Positions 12,917 through 18,474 of a stretch of 18,474 nt of DNA are shown piece after piece. The notes under the pieces were generated by a model, which worked only from the letters and a program-made list of their open reading frames with translations, was not told where the DNA came from and made no database searches. Made by a program: the position numbers and the translations under genes. The first letter of the stretch is position 1. Each line of letters starts with the position of its first letter. The DNA is taken from assembly GCA_035304085.1 (NCBI GenBank), contig DATGQT010000112.1, forward strand, positions 1 through 18,474, read 5' to 3'. The stretch comes from DATGQT01 sp035304085 (GTDB lineage: Bacteria > Bacteroidota > Rhodothermia > Rhodothermales > Rubricoccaceae).

Positions 12917-14227
12917 TCAGCGGCCGAGCACCGTGAAGGGCCGAGCCCACGTGCCTTCCCCCGTCGTGAGCCGCACGACGTACGCCCCCGGCGGCACGCC
13001 CGCCGCGGCGGCGTCCCAGCGCGCCGTGTGGAGGCCGGCCGCGCGGGCGCCCTCGTCGAGCACGGCCACCCGCCGCCCGAGTACGTCGTAGACGGTGACC
13101 TCGACGGTGCCGGAGCGTTCGAGGCGGTACGTCGCCGTGACCGGGCCGCGGGCGGGGTTCGGGGCGACGGCGACGAGGGCCGTGGTCGTCGGCGCGGCGT
13201 CGGGCTCGGCGGCGACGGTGGATTGCCGCCGGAGCCGGTAGATCCGCGTACCCATCGCGTAGCCGAGCGTGTCGCCGAAGAACTCGAACCGGTTCACGCT
13301 CCCGTCGAGCTCGCCCGTGAGCGCCCACGTGCTGCCGCCATCGTGGGTCTCCGTCACCGAGCCGCGGCCGCTGGTCCAGCCGAGGTCGGGCGTGATGAAC
13401 CCGACGCCCTGCATGCTGTCTCCGTTCGGCACGGCGATCTCGGTCCAGGTCTGCCCACCGTCGGTGGTCTTGAGCACCTTCCCGGCCGGGCCACCGGAGT
13501 CGAACTCGACGGAGACGTAGCCGATCTCGGGCGTGGGGAACGAGATCTTCCACCCCCACTCGCTGCTGGTACCGTCGCCGCTGCTGACGAACCGGCGCTC
13601 CCACGTCGCCCCGCCGTCCTCGGTCCCGAGCACGACGGCCCGCCCTCCGAAACCGAGCGCGTCCGTCCCGCCGACGGCGAGCCCGCGCTGCGCGTCGAAG
13701 AAGTACACGTCTACGAGGCTCTGGGCGAGCGACGGCGCGATGTGGGTGGCCTGCCACGTCGACCCGCCGTCGGTCGTCTTGATGACGTAGGCCGGCCCGC
13801 TGTACTGCCCGACACCGTAGACCGTCTGCGCGTCCACGGCGAAGAGCCCGCAGATGCCGCCGGAGACGGCCGGCACGATGCGGTCCGAGACGTCGTCGAG
13901 GGTGGCGCCGCCGTCGTTGGTCTCGTAGAGCTGGGTGTCGCTGAAGAGGACGCCGATCCAGCCCTTGGTTTCGCTGACGAAGGCGGCGCTCCGGTGGTAG
14001 TCGCCCCCCACGGCGCTCCGCAGCTCCCACGTCGCCCCGCCGTCGGTCGTCCGCCACGTCTCCCCGGAGCCGTTGACGATCCAGCCCTGCATCGGGTTGA
14101 TGAAGGAGCCGTCCTCGAAGCGATACCAGTGCTCGGGCGAGTTGGGCAGGAGCTGCCAGGTGCCGTCCTGAGCCTGGACAGACACGGCGAGGGGGAGGAC
14201 GAAGGCGAGGAGGAGCAGTCGGGGCAT
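12917..14227 (-). CDS. T9SS-sorted protein with DGGxTW (YCF48/BNR-like) repeats
   Basis: The 436-residue secreted protein has a Sec signal peptide (hydrophobic core, likely cleavage after VQAQ near 20). Six motifs of the form T(T/N/E/H)DGG(A/S/Q)T(W/L) follow over about residues 60-320, as in YCF48/photosystem-II-assembly-like or sialidase Asp-box beta-propellers. The C-terminal about 80 residues, with VAVAPNPARGPVTATYRL, VTVYDVLGRRVAVLDEG and PPGAYVVRLTTGEG, are a type A T9SS sorting domain, so the protein should be exported across the outer membrane. ATG 14227 opens the signal peptide; an ATG 9 codons upstream at 14254 would overlap the promoter. TTGACG-N17-TATCGT lies directly upstream. 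The ligand or role is unknown. Confidence 0.93.
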   Translation of the reverse strand: MPRLLLLAFVLPLAVSVQAQDGTWQLLPNSPEHWYRFEDGSFINPMQGWIVNGSGETWRTTDGGATWELRSAVGGDYHRSAAFVSETKGWIGVLFSDTQLYETNDGGATLDDVSDRIVPAVSGGICGLFAVDAQTVYGVGQYSGPAYVIKTTDGGSTWQATHIAPSLAQSLVDVYFFDAQRGLAVGGTDALGFGGRAVVLGTEDGGATWERRFVSSGDGTSSEWGWKISFPTPEIGYVSVEFDSGGPAGKVLKTTDGGQTWTEIAVPNGDSMQGVGFITPDLGWTSGRGSVTETHDGGSTWALTGELDGSVNRFEFFGDTLGYAMGTRIYRLRRQSTVAAEPDAAPTTTALVAVAPNPARGPVTATYRLERSGTVEVTVYDVLGRRVAVLDEGARAAGLHTARWDAAAAGVPPGAYVVRLTTGEGTWARPFTVLGR

Positions 14228-14253
14228 GTGGGCCGCGGTGATGGACGGGCGCA

Positions 14254-14282
14254 ACGATAGGGAAGGCGCGTCACTCCGTCAA
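14254..14282 (-). promoter_or_regulatory. Promoter TTGACG-N17-TATCGT for the T9SS/GNAT operon
   Basis: On the minus strand, TTGACG (14282-14277) and TATCGT (14259-14254) are separated by exactly 17 bases, and the -10 is 26 bases before the ATG at 14227. This is the best housekeeping-type promoter in the window. Confidence 0.75.
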
Positions 14283-14311
14283 CCCACCCCCCGCGGCCCT
14301 ACCCCGGCCCC

Positions 14312-14536
14312 TCAGTCGCGCCGGAAGCGCATGCGCTGGTGGGGGCGGACACGGCCCGCCGGCGCGCCGTCCACCGTCACCGCCTGCCACCCCTCCCGGT
14401 CGGCCTCGGGCGCGACGACGAGGGTGCTGGCGTCGGGGACGCGGCCGGCGAGGCGGACGGCCTCCTCGGGCGTGCGCCCGCGCTGGAGGCCGCTGAAGCG
14501 GGCAGGGCCGGCGGCATCGAGCTCGTACTGCGGCAT
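14312..14536 (-). CDS. Small hypothetical protein (74 aa)
   Basis: The 74-residue protein starts MPQYELDAAGPARFSG and ends RVRPHQRMRFRRD, with a basic C-terminus and no membrane segment or known motif. Support for reality comes from G+C-rich third positions, a TAGCTT box 30 bases before its ATG as seen upstream of ggt and holB, and its placement as the only good frame in this interval. It is divergent from hppD (125-base gap) and followed by the promoter of the T9SS operon. I do not recognise the family. Confidence 0.6.
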   Translation of the reverse strand: MPQYELDAAGPARFSGLQRGRTPEEAVRLAGRVPDASTLVVAPEADREGWQAVTVDGAPAGRVRPHQRMRFRRD

Positions 14537-14566
14537 GGGAGCGGCGGGGTTAGATTGGACGGCGGA

Positions 14567-14572
14567 AAGCTA
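14567..14572 (-). promoter_or_regulatory. Possible -10 box (TAGCTT) for the 74-aa gene
   Basis: The minus strand reads GCGTAGCTTTCC 30 bases upstream of the ATG at 14536, a third instance of the TAGCTT box. No clear -35 is visible. Confidence 0.4.
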
Positions 14573-14661
14573 CGCGGCGTCCCGTCGGAACGCAGCGGCG
14601 GCCCCGCCCGTCTCACCTCCGCTCCCGGACGCGCACCCCTCAGACCGAATCCCGTTTCGCC

Positions 14662-15819
14662 ATGGACACCCCCCGCCACGCCCCCGACACCGCCCTCGCG
14701 GCCGAGGCCCCCGCCGCCGAGGCGGAGAAGGACTTCCTCCCCATCAACGGGACCGACTACGTCGAGTTCTACGTCGGCAACGCGAAGCAGGCGGCGCACT
14801 ACTACCAGTCCGCCTTCGGCTTCCAGCTCAGGGGCTACCGCGGCCCCGAGACCGGCACGCGCGACCGCGCCAGCTACCTCCTCGTCCAGGACAAGATCCG
14901 CTTCGTGCTCACGACCTCGCTCGGCCCCGAGGGCTTCGTCGCCGAGCACGTCCACCGCCACGGCGACGGCGTCCGCGACATCGCCCTCTGGGTCGACGAC
15001 GCCACGAGCGCCTTCGAGGAGACGACGAAGCGGGGCGGGCGGCCCGTCCGCGAGCCCGAGGTGCTCGAGGACGACCACGGCCGCGTCGTCGTCTCCGCCA
15101 TCGGCACCTACGGCGACACCATCCACACGTTCGTCGAGCGGAAGGACTACCACGGCCTGTTCATGCCGGGGTTCGAGCCGTGGGAGAACCCCCACTGGCG
15201 GCCCGGCCCCGTCGGGCTCAAGTACGTCGACCACTGCGTCGGCAACGTCTACCTCGGCGAGATGGAGGAGTACGTCGACTACTACTCCCAGGTCATGGGC
15301 TTCCGGAACCTCCTCCACTTCACCGACCGCGACATCTCGACGGAGTACTCGGCGCTGATGTCGAAGGTGATGAGCAACGGGAACGAGCGGATCAAATTCC
15401 CCATCAACGAGCCGGCGCAGGGGAAGAAGAAGAGCCAGATCGACGAGTACCTCGAGTTCTACCGCGGCCAGGGCGTCCAGCACGTCGCCATGGCCACCGA
15501 CGACATCCTGAGCACGGTCACCCAGCTCCGCAGCCGCGGCGTCGAGTTCCTCTCGACCCCGACGACGTACTACGACTCGCTCCAGGAGCGCGTAGGCAAG
15601 ATCGACGAGCCGGTGGACGCGCTCGCCGAGCTCGGCATCCTCGTCGACCGCGACCCCGACGGGTACCTCCTGCAGATCTTCACGAAGCCCGTCCAGGACC
15701 GCCCGACGGTGTTCTACGAGATCATCCAGCGCAAGGGCGCGCGGACCTTCGGCGAGGGCAACTTCAAGGCCCTCTTCGAGGCCATCGAGCGCGAGCAGGC
15801 CCGGCGAGGGAACCTCTGA
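14662..15819 (+). CDS. hppD: 4-hydroxyphenylpyruvate dioxygenase
   Basis: This 385-residue cytoplasmic enzyme converts 4-hydroxyphenylpyruvate to homogentisate in tyrosine degradation. It has two vicinal-oxygen-chelate halves: NGTDYVEFYVGNAKQAAHYY (29-48) with HGDGVRDIALWVDD (100-113), and LKYVDHCVGNV (186-196) onward. The Fe(II) ligands are expected to be His191 (VDHCVGNV), His274 (GVQHVAMATDDI) and Glu353 (FYEIIQR). The C-terminal gating helix FGEGNFKALFEAIEREQ (363-379) is intact and the length is normal. Homogentisate dioxygenase follows 89 bases downstream, so the two are probably one operon, but the gap is entirely filled by an inverted-repeat element. Confidence 0.97.
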   Translation: MDTPRHAPDTALAAEAPAAEAEKDFLPINGTDYVEFYVGNAKQAAHYYQSAFGFQLRGYRGPETGTRDRASYLLVQDKIRFVLTTSLGPEGFVAEHVHRHGDGVRDIALWVDDATSAFEETTKRGGRPVREPEVLEDDHGRVVVSAIGTYGDTIHTFVERKDYHGLFMPGFEPWENPHWRPGPVGLKYVDHCVGNVYLGEMEEYVDYYSQVMGFRNLLHFTDRDISTEYSALMSKVMSNGNERIKFPINEPAQGKKKSQIDEYLEFYRGQGVQHVAMATDDILSTVTQLRSRGVEFLSTPTTYYDSLQERVGKIDEPVDALAELGILVDRDPDGYLLQIFTKPVQDRPTVFYEIIQRKGARTFGEGNFKALFEAIEREQARRGNL

Positions 15820-15907
15820 ATTCGGATTGCGGATTTCGGATTGCGGATGTGATCGCCTCCGGTCGCCCTGCAATCCGAAATCCGCAATCCCCGATCCGCA
15901 ATCGAAT
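15820..15907. repeat. Inverted-repeat element of 14-bp units (attcggattgcgg family)
   Basis: The left arm 15820-15848 is two copies of an attcggattgcgg-type 13-14-bp unit. The right arm 15870-15907 is about three complementary copies (caatccgaaatccg, caatccccgatccg, caatcgaatc). The spacer is 21 nt (15849-15869). The arms pair imperfectly because of unequal unit number and a few changes. The element begins immediately after the hppD TGA and ends one base before the hmgA ATG, so it occupies essentially the whole intergenic gap, leaving no ordinary ribosome-binding site. The arms are more A/T-rich than the flanks. No ORF fits inside. Confidence 0.88.
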
Positions 15908-15908
15908 C

Positions 15909-17165
15909 ATGCCGTTCTACGTCAAGATGGGCCGGGTGCCGGGCAAGCGGCACGTCCAGTTCCGCCGCCCCGACGGCGCCCTCTACACCGAGGAGGTCAT
16001 CGGCGCCGAGGGGTTCTCCGGCATCTACTCCATCGCCTACCACATCCACCCGCCCACGCTCGTCGAGGAGATCGGCGAGCCGGAGGACGTGGCCGTCGAG
16101 TTCGTCGAGAAGGACTTCCTCCGCCACCGCCACTTCCTCGGCCGGAACGTCGAGCCCGGCGGCGACTGGCTCTCGGGCCGCCGCTACATCATGGGCAACG
16201 CCGACGTGCTCCTCGCGCTGTGCGCGCCGGTGGAGCCGATGGCCGACTTCTACAAGAACGCCACCCACGACGAGCTCGTCTTCGTCCACGACGGCGAGGG
16301 GCGGCTGGAGACGCCGCTGGGGACGGTCGGCTTCACGCAGGGCGACTACGTCCACGTCCCGCGCACGCTCACGCACCGGTGGGTGTTCGAGGGCGCGGCG
16401 CAGCCGCGGTTGCTCATCATCGAGGCGCCGACGGAGTTCCGCCCGCCCCGGCGCTACCGGAACCAGTTCGGCCAGCTCCTCGAGCACAGCCCCTACTACG
16501 AGCGCGACTTCCGCCCGCCCCAGGAGCTCGTCACGCACGACGAGGAGGGCCGCTTCACCGTCCACATCAAGAAGCACGGCCGCCTCTTCCCCTACGTCTA
16601 CCGCTACCACCCCTTCGACGTCGTGGGGTGGGACGGGTACATGTTCCCCTACGCCATCTCGATCCACGACTTCGAGCCGATCACGGGGCGGATCCACCAG
16701 CCGCCGCCGGTGCACCAGATGTTCGAGGCGCACAACTTCGTCGTGTGCTCGTTCGTCCCCCGCCTGTTCGACTACCACCCGCAGTCGATCCCGGCCCCCT
16801 ACAACCACTCGAACATCGACTCGGACGAGGTGCTCTACTACGCCGAGGGCGACTTCATGAGCCGGAAGGGGATCGAGCGCGGGTCGTTCACGCTCCACCC
16901 CGGCGGCATCCCGCACGGCCCGCACCCCGGCACGACCGAGGCCAGCATCGGCAAGACGGAGACGCGCGAGCTCGCGGTGATGGTGGACACGTTCCGCCCG
17001 CTCCACCTCACGAAGGCGGCGCTGGAGATCGAGGACGAGGGGTACGCCTACTCCTGGCAGCCCGAGAAGCACGGCCACCCCATGCCCGACGCCGCCCCCG
17101 TCCCGCCCGAGGCCGCCGGCGACGGCGCCGTCCCGGAGGCCTCCCCCGCCGACGCGGCTCGCTGA
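15909..17165 (+). CDS. hmgA: Homogentisate 1,2-dioxygenase
   Basis: This 418-residue cupin enzyme opens the homogentisate ring to maleylacetoacetate, the step after HPPD. Family features include MPFYVKMGRVPGKRHVQFRRP (1-21), YHIHPPT (44-50), HDELVFVHDGEG (120-131), GDYVHVPRTLTHRW (145-158), PYNHSNIDSDEVLYY (297-311) and HPGGIPHGPHPG (330-341). His300, an acidic residue at 306-307 and His336 are the likely iron ligands: the 36-residue His-to-His spacing matches characterised enzymes. The last about 25 residues are Pro/Ala-rich and variable. ATG 15909 was chosen because the open frame upstream is only translated repeat DNA. Fumarylacetoacetase is not in the window. Confidence 0.93.
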   Translation: MPFYVKMGRVPGKRHVQFRRPDGALYTEEVIGAEGFSGIYSIAYHIHPPTLVEEIGEPEDVAVEFVEKDFLRHRHFLGRNVEPGGDWLSGRRYIMGNADVLLALCAPVEPMADFYKNATHDELVFVHDGEGRLETPLGTVGFTQGDYVHVPRTLTHRWVFEGAAQPRLLIIEAPTEFRPPRRYRNQFGQLLEHSPYYERDFRPPQELVTHDEEGRFTVHIKKHGRLFPYVYRYHPFDVVGWDGYMFPYAISIHDFEPITGRIHQPPPVHQMFEAHNFVVCSFVPRLFDYHPQSIPAPYNHSNIDSDEVLYYAEGDFMSRKGIERGSFTLHPGGIPHGPHPGTTEASIGKTETRELAVMVDTFRPLHLTKAALEIEDEGYAYSWQPEKHGHPMPDAAPVPPEAAGDGAVPEASPADAAR

Positions 17166-17192
17166 CGGCACCCCGCCCGCTCCGACATCATC

Positions 17193-17220
17193 GTAGGGAC
17201 ACGGCACGCCGTGTCCCTAC
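17193..17220. repeat. REP-like perfect palindrome
   Basis: gtagggacacggc (17193-17205) and gccgtgtccctac (17208-17220) are perfect 13-bp complements around a 2-nt spacer (ac). It lies 27 bases after the hmgA stop and 15 bases before the next ATG. GTAGGG...CCCTAC palindromes are a common style of repetitive extragenic palindrome, often linked to RAYT (REP-associated tyrosine transposase) genes; that link is general knowledge and no such gene is present here. No T tract follows, so it is not a canonical terminator. Confidence 0.9.
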
Positions 17221-17235
17221 CCGTTTCTGCCCTTC

Positions 17236-18474
17236 ATGCCCGAGTTCCCCTTCGGCCAGGCCGTCGCCTGGCGCCCCGACCCCGCCGCCGTCGAACGGAC
17301 CAACCTCGCCGCGTTCTGGAAGAAGCAGGGGCTGGACTCCTACGACGCCCTCCTCGCGTGGGCCGTCGAGGACGTGGGGCGGTTCTGGGACGCGGCGCTG
17401 GAGGACCTCGGCGTGGAGTTCTACGAGCCATACACGCGGGTGCTGGACGCCTCGGCCGGCATCGAGCGGCCCCGGTGGTGCGTGGGCGGCCGGATGAACG
17501 TCGTCCACAACCTCCTCGACAAGTGGCAGGGGACCGAAGTCGCCGGGCGCGACGCCGTCCGTTACGAGAGCGAGGAGGGGGAGGTCCGTACCCTGACGTA
17601 CCGCGAGCTCTTCGCGGAGGTGAGCACGTGCGCCGCCGGCCTCCGCGCGCTCGGGCTCGGGAAGGGCGACGCCGTCGGGCTCTACATGCCGATGACGCCC
17701 GAGCTCGTCGTCGCCTTCCTCGCCGTCATCAAGATCGGCGGCATCGTGCTGCCGCTGTTCTCGGGCTACGGCGCCGAGGCCGTCGCCACCCGCCTCGAGG
17801 ACGCCGAAGCGAAGGCGCTCTTCGTCTCGGACGGCCTCATGCGCCGCGGCCGGGCCGTCCCGATGAAAACGGTGGCCGACGCGGCGCTGGCCGCGTGCCC
17901 GTCCGTCCGCCACGTCTTCGTCCACGACCGCTGCGGGCTGGAGGTGGCGATGCAGGCGGGGCGCGACGTGTCGTGGGGCGACCTCATGGCGCACGGAAGC
18001 GAGGCGGCCGAGGCGCTGAGGCAGACGGAGCGGACGAGCGCCGAGGACCCGCTCATGATCATCTACACGAGCGGGACGACGGGCACCCCCAAGGGCGCCG
18101 TCCACACCCACTGCGGCTTCCCCGTCAAGGCTGCCCAGGACATGCGCCACCCGATGGACCTCAAGCCCGGCGAGGTGATGTGGTGGATGTCCGACATGGG
18201 CTGGATGATGGGCCCCTGGCTCGTCTTCGGCACCCTCATGAACGGCGCCACGATGGTCCTCTTCGACGGCGCGCCGGACTACCCCGACGCCGGCCGGACG
18301 TGGGCCATCTGCACGCGCTTCAGCGTGACGCACCTCGGCCTCTCCCCCACCCTCGTCCGCGCCCTCATGCCGCACGGCACGATGCCCTTCGCGGGGCGCG
18401 ACCTCTCCAGCCTCCGCGCCGCCGGCTCGACGGGGAGCCCGTGGGACCCCGAGAGCTGGCGGTGGCTCTTCCGG
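17236..18474 (+). CDS. AMP-forming acyl-CoA synthetase (acetyl-CoA-synthetase-like), 3' truncated by window
   Basis: The frame runs from ATG 17236 to the window edge, 413 codons without a stop. It has an ACS-type N-terminal region (RTNLAAFWKKQGLDSYDALLAW near 21-42; GGRMNVVHNLLDKW near 85-98), adenylation motif A3 IIYTSGTTGTPKGAVHTH near 275-292, and WWMSDMGWMMGPW near 315-327, corresponding to the acetyl-CoA synthetase WxxDxGWxxG region. It should activate a carboxylic acid with ATP and CoA in the cytoplasm; acetate, propionate or another short acid are candidates. The C-terminal catalytic subdomain lies outside the window. It follows hmgA by 70 bases with a REP-like palindrome between, so a shared transcript is possible but unproven. 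Confidence 0.93.
   Translation, partial: MPEFPFGQAVAWRPDPAAVERTNLAAFWKKQGLDSYDALLAWAVEDVGRFWDAALEDLGVEFYEPYTRVLDASAGIERPRWCVGGRMNVVHNLLDKWQGTEVAGRDAVRYESEEGEVRTLTYRELFAEVSTCAAGLRALGLGKGDAVGLYMPMTPELVVAFLAVIKIGGIVLPLFSGYGAEAVATRLEDAEAKALFVSDGLMRRGRAVPMKTVADAALAACPSVRHVFVHDRCGLEVAMQAGRDVSWGDLMAHGSEAAEALRQTERTSAEDPLMIIYTSGTTGTPKGAVHTHCGFPVKAAQDMRHPMDLKPGEVMWWMSDMGWMMGPWLVFGTLMNGATMVLFDGAPDYPDAGRTWAICTRFSVTHLGLSPTLVRALMPHGTMPFAGRDLSSLRAAGSTGSPWDPESWRWLFR

Noticed and set aside
14226..15908. Apparent fused open frame running into hmgA (979 codons in all)
   Set aside because: The upstream part is an out-of-frame reading of hppD and then translated repeat DNA; HPPD is well supported in its own frame and hmgA begins naturally at 15909.

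Overview
The window is high-GC, gene-dense bacterial chromosome. Several features together point to a Rhodothermota/Bacteroidota-type organism, for example a Rubrivirga-like member of the Rubricoccaceae: a C-terminal type IX secretion (T9SS) sorting domain, a Bacteroidota-style YebC, very G+C-rich codon use, and almost no Shine-Dalgarno sequences. This placement is inference from protein style and base composition, not from a database search. Where promoters can be seen they resemble TTGAC(N17)TAnnnT, with a recurring -10 box of the form TA(C/G)CTT.

Layout. 1-512: the tail of an unknown gene, then a four-helix-bundle (S23/IVS-type) gene enclosed by inverted arms of 14-bp tandem repeats. 517-2298 (-): a gamma-glutamyltransferase lipoprotein. 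2407-2670: a short transcription unit with promoter, 25-codon membrane peptide and terminator. 2672-4597: a second inverted-repeat element flush against a sodium:solute symporter gene. 4613-4909 (-): a small membrane protein. 4994-6790: an overlapping three-gene operon with two DUF1990-like proteins and a DUF4126 membrane protein. 6817-8717: a CopD-like membrane protein, YebC and a SlyD-like FKBP; the first two are preceded by near-identical 38-nt promoter-like boxes. 8752-10582 (-): DNA polymerase III delta-prime, tRNA-Met with its terminator, and a conserved hypothetical. 10700-12336 (+): a formylglycine-generating-enzyme-like lipoprotein and an N-formylglutamate amidohydrolase-like enzyme. 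12393-14227 (-): a T9SS-exported DGGxTW-repeat protein and a GNAT acetyltransferase. 14312-14536 (-): a small hypothetical. 14662-17165 (+): the tyrosine catabolic pair 4-hydroxyphenylpyruvate dioxygenase and homogentisate dioxygenase, separated only by a third inverted-repeat element. 17193-17220: a perfect REP-like palindrome. 17236-end: an acyl-CoA synthetase cut off by the window edge.

The main thing to look at is a set of three intergenic inverted-repeat elements (46-509, 2672-2742, 15820-15907). Each has arms built from two or three short, comparatively A/T-rich tandem units of 14 or 17 bp, each has a different unit sequence, and each fits tightly against a stop or start codon. One carries the S23-type four-helix-bundle gene, whose own GTG start lies inside the repeat; the other two carry no gene. 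This looks like an IVS-like cassette outside rRNA plus gene-less relatives, possibly a class of small mobile element or RNA-hairpin system. The sequence supports the architecture; mobility and mechanism are hypotheses.
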